Notes under the pieces: model-generated | Database searches by the model: none | What the model saw: the letters and a program-made list of their open reading frames with translations, nothing else | Told to the model about the DNA's origin: nothing | DNA from: Neelides folsomi | Taxonomy: Eukaryota; Arthropoda; Collembola; Neelipleona; Neelidae | Length of the DNA stretch: 64,000 bases | Assembly (NCBI GenBank): GCA_034687125.1 | Contig: JAQGBZ010000023.1 | Span: 310,001-374,000 of the forward strand | Direction: 5' to 3' | Part shown: piece after piece, positions 1 to 12,487 of the stretch | Layout: each line of letters starts with the position of its first letter | Position numbering within the stretch: position 1 is the first letter of the stretch | Translations under genes and position numbers: made by a program

Positions 1-68
1 AAAAAAGATAAATTGTATTTAATTCAAGTTTGCTTTAAATTTATATTTTTTTACAATTAAATACTTAC

Positions 69-205
69 CCCTTTATCTCAGTCCCAACGACTGATTGAAC
101 GAAATCTCTCTCTTCCTCGTCGTCTCTCGTTGAAGCATCTCGGATTTTAGAATCTCGAATTACGTTATTTTGGATCTTTTTTGTAAATGTGAATGATAAA
201 CTCAT
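69..205 (-). CDS. GPKOW-like G-patch protein, first coding exon (partial)
   Basis: First coding exon of a minus-strand gene that continues beyond the left edge. The ATG at 205 opens a frame beginning MSLSFTFTKKIQ, followed by an acidic stretch and DEEERDFVQSVVGTEIKG. It ends at a good donor (GTAAGT at 68-63) in phase 2. The arrangement 'SF.FTK ... EE.DFV.SV.G.EIK' matches the extreme N-terminus of GPKOW/Spp2-type spliceosomal proteins, which carry a G-patch and KOW domains and bind the helicase DHX16. Those domains would lie outside the window and cannot be seen, so the call rests only on the short N-terminal motif. Confidence 0.5.
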
Positions 206-951
206 TATGAAAATTTATAATTTGCTAATAAGAACCAAAACTGATAAAAAATTAACGCTTTTAAACTTATTATACTTTATTTAATACAATTAAAATACTA
301 CAAAGTACAAATACAAAATCTATTAATCTATATCAGAACGCAATTTTAAATTTGAATGACGTTGAACCAGATTTTAGTGTATGGTTATTTGATGTGTTTA
401 ATGGATACAATTCGCATTCTCATACAAAATACCTTCCAAGCTCTCATGGTCAATCTCAATTCTATCTGTACTTTAAAATACATACATAGTACCTAATTAA
501 GTTTAATTGAGGTCTGAAGGTCATATGCAATGTATAAATGCAATGTATAATATAATTTTTATATGATTTGGATATGAATACCTATACAATTATGATGCTT
601 ATTAGATGAATTATGTGTTGGGAAAAAAATCCTCAAGAAATTCAATAATTAAGAATAATTTTTATTCCCATATTTAGTGAAAGAATAAAAATATATAGTT
701 AAAGTATTAAATTTTATATATCGGTATAATTTTTAGCTCATAAAAGTGGCAAAACAAATACGCCATTTTAACAAAGAATCCTTACATTATTAAAAAATGA
801 GAATTTATAATAAATGGCCTTTGATTTTGATACAAATTGTAATTTCACCTTTACAAAGAAAGAATTTTAAATTACAAATAGAAAAGCTAAATACTTTACT
901 TTATGCCATTAAATGTCAGCAGAATATAAATATGCCGATTTATAGATTCAT
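206..951. other. AT-rich intergenic stretch
   Basis: Lies between the start of the GPKOW-like gene and the stop of the ODR-4 gene. It should hold the promoter of the former and the 3' UTR of the latter. I see no coding frame or repeat. The 96-codon plus-strand frame at 797-1087 is mostly antisense to the last ODR-4 exon. Confidence 0.6.
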
Positions 952-3179
952 TCATAGGTCTTCAAATTCAATATCCTCTCCATCTTTCATGGTTGTTTTG
1001 AAGAAGAATGGAGTGAAAACTGCGAAGAGCGCAACAAAAGCTCCAAAAATGACTGTCCAAAACAACAGACGACTTTTAGCCAAGTGACTTCCAAGTCTAC
1101 CACTGCTGTCCGAATGACATAGAAGTTCCTCCATCGATCCACGCGTTTGAATATCTCCCAAATCTAAAAATGAGAATATAAGTACTGTATAAGCTAAAAA
1201 TTATGTCTATTTTATAATGGCTCTTAATAATAACAATCTAAATAATATAAATGTACCAAAAGGTTTCTCTTTGTTCATAATCACTTCAGTTTCATCTTCT
1301 AGGTATAGAGATAAAATCTCTCTGAATGTGGCAACAGAATCTTTGGGCCCTTCACCAGGGAAAAGGTAATCAGAAAGAAGGACTTTGGATCCAGGGAGGT
1401 TCGCGAAGACTCTTCTTGGAATTTCATGATAAATTCGTGGTGTATCGCCAGTTCCTGCCTCGTCTAAACCATTAGCTCCTTCGTCTATGAGTGACTCGCA
1501 GTGCATTTCAAGACGAGAAGCCATTGACCTCAGAATGTCTTGCCTCAGCATCTATTTAAATCAATTGGTTAAATATTGCTTACATAATATATAAAGTTAA
1601 AAATGAATTTTAACTACTAAAATGCTTAAAAAACATTATAGTTAACGTACATTGACGGCATAAGCTGTCGAACTCCGACCAACTGGAACAAATGCAACTG
1701 CGGCTATTTTCCCTTGGATGTGCATATGGCTTAGAAAATCTTCCTTATTGGAATTTCGTCCCAAAAGCCCAGGAACCTGAAAATATTAATTTACAAGAAT
1801 ATGAAGTTGGAGTAATTTAGTAAATTAAACTCTTTTAAAATATAAGTGAAACACACTCGATCAATAAGAATGTGGACAGGACTAATTGGCCTATCTCCTT
1901 TTTCCTTCGACGTGTCACTATCTTCGTCGTTATCGCATGCTGATGAAAGATTAGGGTCAGAAGAATTTCCACGTTCTTCGTCCTCAAGGTCGGAAATGCC
2001 ATTCTCATGCTCAACACGGTGAGCCACGGCTTCAACAAATAGTTCATCGTAGCTTGGCTTTCTCCCTTCAATAAAAAACTTGGCTCCTTGTAGAGTTTTT
2101 TCGAATGAATTCATTAAAATCTACAAATAACAATACTTTTAATAAATTGCCAATTATCGTATATAAATAATAATTTACTTGTAAATTATTTTTGAGAGGA
2201 ACGAGCGAGTCGGAAAGATGCATGACGGAAATAGTGTCGTATTCGCTCTCTAATCTTCCCCATTCAAGTCGGTCGAAAGTTGTTTCAATTGGTTTGGTCT
2301 TCAAATTCTCAGGTTCAATGCCTTTGCAAATGAACCTTTTCATAAACGAAAAAAAAGTTTGGTTAAAATATATATAACATGAAGTTTCAAAATTAAATGT
2401 AAAATTTTGAAGATTTAAAATATTTTAAATTGTTAATTGGGAAAACATACTTCCGCGAAACAGGGCTGAAATGGAAGATAATCTTGTTAGATTTATCCCC
2501 AAAGTCCGAGGCATAAAACGGATTTCTATTTAATCCTTTTGAAAGAGCCATGATTAGTGTTTTAATTGTAGCTTCGTATTGCGAAATGAAAATGGTCTCG
2601 ACAGGTTCAATGACGTAAATGCCGAGGACGAACAAACCGCCAGGAAGCATGCGAATTACCTAATTAAATAATTTCAGAATTTTACACTAAAAATATATAT
2701 CTGTATATATGATACTTAGTATTATTATGTATTACCTACTCCATAATATTACATAATAATTAATGATATAATTACAGATTAAATATACATAATAATTTTA
2801 AACCTGTTTAGCATGGTAAGCAATTGTTTTAGGACTGATAATGGTAAAAGATTTTCCAATAATTTCTTCCTTTCCTGGTCGTCCATCAAGTTCGGTTTCA
2901 TCCTGATCACCTTGTCCTAATCCGAGGGCTTCTCGCTCTTCTTCGTCGAGAGTTTGGGCCAAATGAATAACGCAATATTCCGAATTCTCCGAATACTAAA
3001 AATAAATATATGACCATATGACCTTGACCAATTAAACTGATTGTTAAAGTTAAGTACTTGAAATGATTTAAAAATATTACGGATCCAATTAGTAGTCCAA
3101 CAGAGGGCCTTTCGCTTTGATTGATGAATAAATCTCGAACTCTCTCATCAACAACAATTATTTCTTTTGACGCTTTCAT
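952..3179 (-). CDS. ODR-4 homolog, membrane protein
   Basis: Eight exons in one consistent phase: 3179-3081, 2995-2804, 2659-2451, 2335-2179, 2120-1857, 1776-1651, 1551-1257 and 1163-952, giving about 517 residues. The start MKASKEIIVVDERVRD is followed by SVGLLIG. Then come LPGGLFVLGIYVIEP and a KVLLSDYLFPGE block, both typical of the ODR4-like family. One transmembrane segment lies near the C-terminus (LLFWTVIFGAFVALFAVFTP). In nematodes ODR-4 helps fold and deliver odorant GPCRs from the ER to cilia; the animal homologs share the C-terminal anchor. The length is near that of known family members. An acidic low-complexity insert (about residues 240-280) looks lineage-specific. It is head-to-head with the SNAPC4-like gene, 895 bp away. 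Confidence 0.8.
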
Positions 3180-4074
3180 TTTAAAAACTGAAACTAAGGA
3201 TAGGATTAAAGGTATTGTAAACAATATAATTGGACTTGTATACTCACCTATCTACAAGAAGTTGCAAAATGATTTTAATCAATTAAAATGTGTTTTAAAT
3301 TGAATTTTAACTCTTTTCACTAATTGACAGATGATGCGAAATGCAAATTGACTTGGAATCAAAAGCTCACATTGAAGTTTCATAAACAAGGCGTCATTTT
3401 TAGATTCCTCACTTTAGAAGTTCGGTTGGGATGAATGGATGAGGTCAATTGAGACATTATATCTCCCTACTATTTATTGCGCTTTTTTGTAATTTTAATT
3501 TCCATGTTAAAAATAAAATCGTTTATATTTTCTTTTAATAACGTTTAACTTTAACAGTTAACACTCACGTTAAACTAAACCCGCCGGCATGCGGCGGTCG
3601 AAGTGCTCCAAGTTGGATCATAATTAATTGTCTTTATTTAGTTTATTTTATTCTTTATCCTGTGTGTCGGTGACGCTGTCGAAGGAAATCATTTCCTCTC
3701 GGGTTGACTACCTTTTTAAACCAAAATCTCCCGATAAGAACTCGTTAAAAACGATCAATCCCTAATCAATCAATTTTATTTTTTGTAAGTTTGTAAAAAT
3801 AAGATAAAATCTAAAAAAGCAATATGTTTTTGTATATAAAAATCTTTAATGTTTCAATATAATATAAACTATTATGTTTGTCATTTATAGATTTGTTCAA
3901 CTTTATAAGAGCAAGAGCAGCGATTCCTCTTAATTCTGGACATCATTATATTACAGTATAAAAATATTATATATAAATACTTAAATATATTTGTAATATA
4001 TTCATATATCATAAAGGCTTAAGGGAAATAACGTATGTTATAAAATAAAATATTATATTTCAGTTTCGCTAAAG
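3180..4074. promoter_or_regulatory. Divergent promoter region ODR4 / SNAPC4
   Basis: The 895 bp between two head-to-head starts. A GC-rich inverted motif (CCGCC..GGCGG, 3581-3597) stands out from the AT-rich background. Just before it are paired GTTTAAC/GTTAAAC-type motifs (3541-3575). A polypyrimidine tract with AG lies 11 bases before the SNAPC4 ATG, so the plus gene probably has a 5' UTR intron; GTAAG at about 3785 is a possible donor. No coding exon is evident. Confidence 0.45.
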
Positions 4075-7000
4075 ATGGAATCCGATTCAGATCAAAGTTT
4101 AAATTTTATGAAACATTTTGAGGATATTTCAAAAGAAAAAGACTCTGATGAATCTAACGATGAAGATGACGAATGGGATCGTTTACTCATTGATGGAGAT
4201 GATGAAGAAATTAATACAGAAATTCACCTGAAGCAGACACCTAAAACATCCAAAGAACCAAAAAATATTAATTTAAATTATAAATCTTTCATAAGTTTAT
4301 CAGATCCAAAGTTCTTTAAGCGTAAAAAGAAAACAAAGAAAAGGGATCTAAATGAAGATTCCAATGACGATATTCCTAAAGCTAGGGATGAAGAAGAAAT
4401 TGCCTTTTTGGCCAATGTCGCAAATTCTTATGACGATGATAATCAACAATTTATTGATTCTTCTGATAATATTTCTAATTTGATTAAAACTTCAGAAGCC
4501 GAATTAATTAAAGAAAGGAACAGGATAAGTTCTTACATTAATTTCAAGAAACTCAGAGATGAAAATCAAAGGATTGAAATATCTTTAGAGGAAGAATTCT
4601 ATATGGAATTCAAAAAGAGGTTTCTTTTTGAATTGGACGATGAAATTGCAACTGATTTTGATTTCCAGTTGCTTCCTAATAAACCAAAGCTCAAGAAAAT
4701 TTTTTCAGAGAAATTCAAAACCATTAATTTGGATCTATCTAAGTCACTAGATCCGAAAATAGCCAAAGTCCTCCTTAAAGGTAATTTTATCACAATTTAT
4801 GATTTATATAATTATTAATCTTATTAACTAGATTACCTACTTCAATTGACAAATATAGTTTAGCAGTTTTTAAGGGCTTTATTTTTAATGCAATATTTAT
4901 TATGTTAACTAAATTTCAATTTCAGATTCGATATCAAGATTTAAAGAAGAGATTTCAAAATTCATTCGTAAAAATAATACATTTAGAGATTTATTTCATG
5001 AAGTTATTTTCAAAAATTTGCCTGCCGAAGAATTATTTATTAAAGAATCCGAGGTTTGTTCAAATATTTATTTACAACCGAAAACAATAATCGCTTTAAG
5101 ATATCCAAAATATATTTTATGTAAAAGCTTTAGACTTTATTATCAAAAATTTTTGATGTTTTTGTATAGCAAAGATGGAAAAGATTTCTTAATGAAGAGG
5201 AAGAAGAGGAAGAAGATAAAGATGCTGAAGAGATCGAGAATCGACTTTTGTTGTCTCCTTATTTTAAAACTCCTGATGGAAGACTTTCAGTTCCCAAAAT
5301 TAGTTCTTTTGACTTACCATATGTCATAAAACATATTAACTGTAAGTTTTTCATACTTATTTTACAATATAATAAATTATAAAAGTCAATTTTTCATAAG
5401 ATGATCACTAATTAAGATTATTGCCGATTTTATGTATAAATTTATAAAATCAACAGGGACCCTCAAAGAACTTTCTTTTTTACGCAAAGGAGTCATTATT
5501 GCCCTAGCTTATGAGAAGACAAAGCCGATCGAGGATTTTTTATTACAAAAGTTTCAAGAGCTCGACATTCAGGACAAAAATTATCGAGCAAATCAAACCA
5601 TAAATACCGGTCAACGAAAATTAGTCCTTTTTCAGGATAAAGACCCTCAAGGATTAACTGGTAACGTGGTTGTTAGTGTTTTTCTTGATTCATTGATTAA
5701 ATGGAAAGAGAACGAAGTAAAAAGAATTATCAAAGAAACCCAAAGGGTTATAAATACAAATCCTAAAATTTATAAAGAGTGTCCTATACCATGGGATATT
5801 GTTGCAACTTTTATGGTAAATCGAAGAATATTTATGTATAATTAATAATAATAATACTAACATTGATTTAAAAATATTGATTTAAAACAAAATTTAAAAG
5901 TATTTAAATACTACATCTACATCTGTTTTATTTCAGGCTAAAAACAAGATTTTTGACTTAAGTGAAAGAGAGTGTTGGAGAACTTTCTGGTTCTCGGATT
6001 TGAATTTTTGGACGAATTCGTCTGAATGGAATCCTTCAGAAATTAATAGTAGAAAGGTATTTTAACAAATCCTCTTTTAATCAAACTATAATCTGTACAA
6101 TAATAAAAATGAAAAAAAATTAACCCCCATTTATTATTTAAATTTAGACGCAAATTAGAAGAATGCAATTAGATCACGGGAAAATGGATTGGGACCAATA
6201 TGCGGCATTATTTGGCGAAGGACGGCTTTCTTTTAACATTTTTTCCATGTATCGAATCCTTGGACTTGAGGAGAAGAAAAATTTACCATTTTTTCGAGAA
6301 GAGTTGCGCTATTTGAATTTTCTTATTCGAAAGTATGGAATCATTCAAGTTGAAAAAATTCTCTACCTTCTATATGAACAAAGACGTCGTACCAAAATGG
6401 ATGCTGATGAAAAGAGAATTGAGATGATGATGCTAAAACGTGATAAAATTCTTAATATGGGACCATTATCTCCCCATAGATTTATCACCAAAATTGACGA
6501 TGTGAAGAAATTATTTTCACACAAATTCAATCCCATGTTCAAATCAGGTCCAATTGATTTAACCGAAAATGTATTATTCTTGGTCATTGTTGAGAAAATT
6601 AGCTTTTTAATCATTGAGAGATGTAAGTTATTCGTCATTGACAAGTTCCTACCTTGGCGATCGTCCAATACTTGGAAATCCAGATGTGAGGCATTACTAT
6701 CACATGAATGGACCAACAAATGGTCATTGGAAGATGATAGAAAGCTATTGGAATTGTATCAAGAACATGGAAATAATTATCTTAAGATTTCTGATATATT
6801 TGGAAAATTCGCATCGAGGAAGGCCATTCGAGGGAGAGTTTATAAGCTCAAAGAAGCTCTTAAGACTCAAACACTGGAAGAGGTATGAATTTTCGGCAAT
6901 AACTTTTAGAATATTTTTCAAACCAATGAATGAAGATTTGTTAATTATGCTATTGTTTTCTGGGACTGCTCTCGTATTACAAAATGCGATGCAACTCACT

Positions 7001-8135
7001 TAGGCCAATATGTTTGTTAATTATAATAATTACACATTTAAAAAATATATTTTTTATTTTTATTTTATAGTTTCATCAACAGCGAGAAAGATATGGGTTT
7101 CAGACTTCTAGATCTAATCTGCTAAAACGCGTTTTTATCTATCTTGTCAAATTTCTCAATGAATTTAAAGACGAGCCACCACTTAAATTCTTTGGCTTTC
7201 ATCCTCATCGTCCTCCAACCGATGTTGAATTATTTCATTATTTACTATCACAATCTCGAGCTCTTGTTCTCAAAACTGCAGTTCACATTCGAGATTATAT
7301 TGTGGAAAGGGGCAAATTTTGGAAATCAAATCCTTTGGAAGTTGAAGAACCTGTACGAATGGACTACCTTCCTAGAACAATGTCCTTGGATAGAAGTAGG
7401 TCACTATTATTTTTTTATCTAGTATGAATTTATTTAATGCACTCTATATTGTAATAATAATGTATTATTCATTTAAGAAAAATATGATGAAAAGAACCCT
7501 GCAAGCGTCGCATCTGCTCTTTTGATCAGAGAAATCGCATTAAAATCTGACTTCAAAGACATTCATTTGACAGTATTTGAACGAGAAATAATTCAACATT
7601 ATAGAAATTTTGAATTTAAAACCAAAGATTTTATTGCTGAAGACACAATTCCAAAGGCACACTATTTTTATCTCCTTCCTCTTGTGAGCAATATCATAGT
7701 CATACCAAATCCTCCTTCAAAACGAACTAAAAATGCTGAACCATTGGAAATTTATGAGGGAGTTCAAAGGTAATAATCAATACTCACATGTCATATCATA
7801 AATATTTCAAACAATTAGCATAAATGTACTTATATGCAAACATACATGCTAGGTATATCCTACACATAAAATCGTATTTACTTTAAATAATTTTAAATTA
7901 CATGTACATTATTACTTACCTTGAATTGTTTTATAACTTACAAAGTAACAAACTTGAATTTTTTAGAATAAAGAAAATTAAAAGCGATAAAAGTGCCAAA
8001 GGCTTTGGAAAGAAAGGTCCAAGAATAAAAAGATTACGACAGGAAATCGCTGCAATGAGATGGAAGAAGCAGAAAATGGAAGAACATCCTTGTCTTGTCA
8101 CCGTCGATGCATCAAAAAGCGACACAAAAAGATAG
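4075..8135 (+). CDS. SNAPC4-like Myb-repeat subunit of the snRNA activating complex
   Basis: Nine exons in consistent phase: 4075-4780, 4926-5053, 5170-5341, 5457-5815, 5937-6056, 6148-6882, 7071-7395, 7478-7769 and 7967-8135, giving about 1001 residues. The N-terminus is acidic (SNDEDDEWD). Next comes LSPYFKTPDG, resembling the 'PYFK' block of SNAP190. Then follow degenerate Myb/SANT repeats: FDLSERECWRTFWFSD, WNPSEINS...MDWDQYAALFGEGRLSFNIF, and the best one, WSLEDDRKLLELYQEHG with ISDIFGKFASRKAIRGR. The C-terminus is Lys/Arg-rich. SNAPC4 binds the proximal sequence element of snRNA genes for Pol II and Pol III. The order (acidic, PYFK, W-x-L-K-E, Myb repeats) supports it; divergence is high, and another Myb factor such as a TTF1/Reb1 type remains possible. 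Confidence 0.6.
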
Positions 8136-8586
8136 TCAATTCACATATTTTATAAGTTCAACATAAATACTAATAGTTTATGTTTTCTTATTCTAAACAG
8201 GAATTAACAATTTTATTAAATAAAAATGTATTTTAAATATAAACGTTGAGTAACATTAATTACAGAGGGAATGGAAAGCATATCATGATATCGCATTATC
8301 TTTAAAAATAAATTTATACCTTTCATTCATCGTATTATAGGTACAGTAAGTATTGGTATTATTATAATTAATTATATAAGTAGGTATAATTAATCTTCTA
8401 AAACAATTTGATTACTTATAATCGGAATTACTTACATGCTTAGCTTAACATGTAGCTTGTATAAAAGGTAATAGTTAACATATAATAGTAGCTATTAAAA
8501 AGTAATTAGTAATTTAAATATCTAAAGTATCATCTTAAAAATAGTATTTAATAAATGATAAGTTGTAGTTAATAAAGTTATGATTT
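8136..8586. other. Convergent 3' intergenic region
   Basis: Tail-to-tail space between the SNAPC4-like and MAD2 genes. AATAAA at about 8219-8224 is a likely polyadenylation signal for the plus gene. There is no coding potential or clear repeat. Confidence 0.5.
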
Positions 8587-9609
8587 TTAAGGATCCTCAT
8601 CTGCTTTGTACGTCACGCTAGCTTGTACTCTGTGAATAGACGTTGAAAAGGAGCGAAGTTGAACTTTCTCAGGGTTTGAAACTCCGGTGTCTTTCTGGTC
8701 GATCCAACCTTCTTCCACTTCAGCCTTCTTATTAACGTAAATTCGAAGGTCGAACGAACAGCGAGCGTCAAGAAGAGGAAGAAATGTCACGGTCGCAGTC
8801 ACTTGTCGCATCACGTTCCTTATTCCTTTCTGAATTTCGCTCAACTCTTTTTTCCCGTACTCCTTTTTCCTCCTATTACAAAATAGGTATGATAAGAGAT
8901 AAAACAAAATATTTTTCATGAATTTTTAGTGAAGTAAGATTTCCAATTAGAAAATTTGTCAAAATTATGTTTTAGAGCATACCCAGTGATTGTAGTGTCT
9001 CCATCAACAGGGACGGTTTGTATATCAAAATCCCATCTTAGTAAAATTACAAAGATAAAAGATATATTCAATTCAATTTATTTTGATTAAATAATCACTT
9101 ATATATAAATAAAGTCACAAAATATATTTTATACTTTTCGAGGTTTTCTCCTGAAATGGCTGAAGTGATAATTAACGAAACACCTTTGAGCTGTCCCTTC
9201 GCTAGCCATTCTGTAATTGAATCATTTTTTAATTACAATGTATGTATTTAACCTATTTATTATTAGCATTTAAAAACCTTACTTTCAAGATTTGGTAGGA
9301 CGTTATCAAAATACTCTTTTATGTCATTGTCCTTCGTAATGAATAAAGTGATTCCATACTGTTGAGATCTCTCGAATGTTTCAGGAGCATATACTCCTCG
9401 TTGATACAAAATCGAATTCACGGCATATTCTAAAAATTCATTCAAAGTTAAATACAATATTAACTCATAATCATTGTTTAATCAATATTATATGAAGACA
9501 TCTAAATTCTATTACTGAAGAATTCGACGACTAGCGTTGCTGAACCTTGTAGCGTAATTGGCTTCACTTGCTGAGCTTGAGATAATGATTTATTTGCCGA
9601 CTTGTTCAT
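8587..9609 (-). CDS. mad2: MAD2, spindle assembly checkpoint HORMA protein
   Basis: Five exons: 9609-9516, 9429-9283, 9210-9135, 9036-8983 and 8872-8587, giving about 218 residues against 205 in human MAD2L1. The HORMA domain is unmistakable: ITLQGSATLVVEFF, then NSILYQRGVYAPETFER, QYGITLFITKD, a WLAKGQLKGVSL block, ISGENLEKWDFDI and the C-terminal safety-belt part with FSTSIHRVQASVTYKADE. MAD2 switches between open and closed forms to bind MAD1 and CDC20 at unattached kinetochores and inhibit the APC/C. The gene looks intact. The start is the first Met upstream of the conserved ITLQGS block. It is head-to-head with the secreted protein at 10344 across 734 bp. Confidence 0.95.
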
Positions 9610-10343
9610 TTTTGGCTATAAAAAGCTATGTCATTCAATGTTGAGTCCTGTTAGGTTAAACAACTTTAATTAAAGTTCATTTAACAACTTTTTGAATGAA
9701 AAAATTGAACAATTAACAGTGAAAAGTGTCAGAAATGTTTATAAACAGAATGTGTCTGTTACCTCCCGCATTTTTCGAATCTCTTGTTTTGGATTCCTTT
9801 CAATGAATGAGAATAGGAATGTAAAGGCAGGGTATATAATAATTCCGTATATCAATGGATTGTATTGCCCTTACTTTACAAATTATGTGTACCTATACAT
9901 AGTTGTATATACCATGCATGTTATATTATGCCTTTTATATTATGCCCACTTGCCCACCTTTGACCTTATTATTAGTTAGCAATCTTACCATTATAGTTTG
10001 TTGTATGCCTAGAATGGTTATATGAATGAAATGAATCTTCTATCAATAAGCCTCAATAATAATCACAATTAAATTAAGTGAGAATGGGGATGCGGATGTA
10101 AGGACGGTTCATAGTTGATTAAATTAATAAATTCGTTCAAATTCAATAAACCGTTCAAGTTCAAGGGAAATTGAATGGGATATGTCTAACAATGATTGAA
10201 AGGTGTTCAATTGACTTGACATTGTATCACTTTCGCAAATCAATTGCTTCGTTTTCACTTTATTAAGGTAATAGTGCAGAACTGGAACTTTTATATAAAT
10301 AAAGATGACCATTTCCTTTGATCTTCATTTTAGCTCACTAAAA
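9610..10343. other. Intergenic region between two divergent genes
   Basis: The shared upstream region of mad2 (-) and the secreted protein gene (+). Frames at 9692-9979 (+) and 10124-10312 (-) are low-complexity and without splice support. The upstream Met at 10305 is in frame with the chosen start at 10344 but would precede the signal peptide by 13 residues. Confidence 0.4.
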
Positions 10344-11538
10344 ATGAAGGCATTTGCATTATTTATCTCACATTTGTATATTGTATTGAGCATTTTCTTT
10401 ATTATAACAGAAAATGTTGTATTGTCTCCAGAAATGGATCGTAGCTATCCCATTGTTTCTAATATTAATTTACTTGGAATGGATCCAAATAAAGTGGAGA
10501 TGGGCTTTGTTGAGTTGATTCCTCAACAGACTCAAATGCTTTTCCAAAATGCTTTAAATGGGGTACAAGATCCGGAATTACAACCCTTCCCTAGTAGTTT
10601 CAATTTCCAAGGTGGTCAGCCACAGAATTTTCAAGGCTTCCAGGGGCCTAATTTCCAGGATTTTCAACAACCACAAGATTTTCAACAAGGGCTGCAAGGA
10701 CAACCAATTTCACAAGGTCTTTAAATATTCAATAATTTATAATTTTCAATAACATAAATGTTTTGATAAGGTTTCGGAATTTCAACAAAAAGAGCTATAA
10801 GAAAATTATTCATTCTTGCTATAAAGGGTATAGCATTGGGAGGAATCGCTCTTGTAGCCATTCCCACCTTTTTAATTGCACTTCCATTGCTGGCTATTCC
10901 CTTCCTTATTTACGTCTCAATCACAATGCTGGTAATGAATGATTATATAACATATGGATATATATATTATTTTTAAAGTGTATATGTTTTTCAAACTAAT
11001 TGTATTGGGTTTAAATTGTAAATTAAAATTGTATTTATTTGAACATTTAAGCCAATGCTAATTGGACCGTTCGTTCTACTTGCTATCGTTCTTCGTTTAC
11101 GACCATTGAATGTGAATGTTATTCCTGCTCCGACAACAGCAGCGACTACATCAGCATCCGGTCGTATATTTCTAAATGATAATCGCGGATATATTACAAA
11201 TTTACATCCTGAATTGGCAATCGAAATCCTCAGTCCTGTTGTGGATGGCAAAGCATCTTATTGTACGGAACGAATTTTCTGCGAAATTTCAAAGTCGCCC
11301 AAAACGTCAAACCTCAAAAGAGTCGTTAATTGGATATACCAGTAAGACACTTTATCGTTTTCCTTTTTATCAAATAATAATTGTTGCAAATATCTTTAGA
11401 GCCTTTGATACATCAGCTCTTAGAGACTCGTTACATGCGAGAATTGAAGCAGCTGGGAAAAAGGGTGGAAATTGTGAGCAATTCCAATGTGATGAAAAAA
11501 TTAATGCTGTACGAAAATTTTTTGACTGGAATGAATAA
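10344..11538 (+). CDS. Secreted or membrane protein, Gln-rich with Cys motifs, unknown function
   Basis: Four exons in phase: 10344-10716, 10771-10931, 11052-11341 and 11400-11538, about 320 residues. I do not recognise a named family. The start at 10344 begins a clear signal peptide (MKAFALFISHLYIVLSIFF). Residues of about 80-125 are rich in Gln/Phe/Pro with repeated FQ and QG steps. Two long hydrophobic stretches follow (IALGGIALVAIPTFLIALP and MLIGPFVLLAIVLRL), probably a membrane hairpin. The C-terminal part holds paired cysteines (SYCTERIFCEIS and NCEQFQCDEK), a pattern common in arthropod secreted proteins. A cuticle, salivary or membrane-surface role is only a guess. Confidence 0.7.
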
Positions 11539-11657
11539 AATCAATGGCTGAATGGGAATATGAAACATGATATCCATTTTTATTTAGTATAAAAATTTAA
11601 TTATTATTGACTTGAATGAATAGAGTACCGTAAACAGTTACACACGTTTAATTCTTA

Positions 11658-12487
11658 TTATTTTGAGCTTTTGTAATTAATTTTACCAAATATTTTCTCA
11701 AACTCTCCTACATCTAAAATTTTCCCATAAGGAAGGCTAAAGTATAGTTTATAATCTGGATCTGAATATCTCCTCATTATAATATAAATCTCGGTAAGGG
11801 CATCTGGAAGATCTGATATTGGTACGAAGTCTTCCTTGCTGAATTCTTTGTCTTGGCGTTTTCCAAAAAATGTCAATTGGGCCACAAGGAACTTCGATTC
11901 ATCTTCTTTTGAAGCGTAGATTATACAAGCCAGGCGAGAAAAAAAGGTGCCCTAAAAATTAAAAGTTACTATTATTCAAGGAAAATAATTCATTACTAAA
12001 TACATAATATATATCTGTAAAGGTCAATATTATTTGGACATATTTTTACTTTACTAAGAAATAATTTCCTTACCATAATGTAAAGCATACCGCAAGCAAG
12101 AACAGATACCGAGAGGGCTCCATAAACAGCGTAAGAGTTCTCAAAAGACATGATCGCAGTCGGAATCGAAAGCGCGATTGTAAAGCATGTCTGTACTATC
12201 TTCGCTCTTTGAACTAATCTCGCAACCGTTATTTGATTGAATCTGTAAATTGGAGTCCAGAGGTCGAGGTCAATCAAATTGCTCTTCTTTTTATCTTGAG
12301 GAGGGAGTTTTTCCTTTTCTTCTACAATTGTGTTGGTGCTTATGTATCGCTGAGGTGTTTTAATTCTATTCAAGACATAATTGGATTGCAAGGTAGAGTG
12401 CTTGTGAAGACATCTTGTCAAGTTTAAATTGGTTAAAATCCTCTTATTATTGATAAAAATTGTTCTTATTAAATTTAATCCACCCAT
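11658..12487 (-). CDS. TMEM186: TMEM186, mitochondrial complex I assembly protein
   Basis: Two exons, 12487-12074 and 11951-11658, 235 residues. The N-terminus is basic and hydroxyl-rich (about 70 residues), as in a mitochondrial presequence. Next come WTPIYRFNQITVARLVQRAK, two hydrophobic segments (TCFTIALSIPTAIMSF and AVYGALSVSVLACGMLYIM) and the conserved tail SRLACIIYASKE...LVAQLTFFGKRQD with LYFSLPYGKILD. This order of segments is that of TMEM186, which works with the MCIA complex in assembling complex I in the inner membrane. It is head-to-head with the mitoribosomal gene MRPL57 (457 bp apart) and tail-to-tail with the preceding plus gene (119 bp). Confidence 0.88.

Noticed and set aside
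3121-3303. 60-codon plus frame overlapping the ODR-4 first exon
   Set aside because: Antisense shadow of the start exon.
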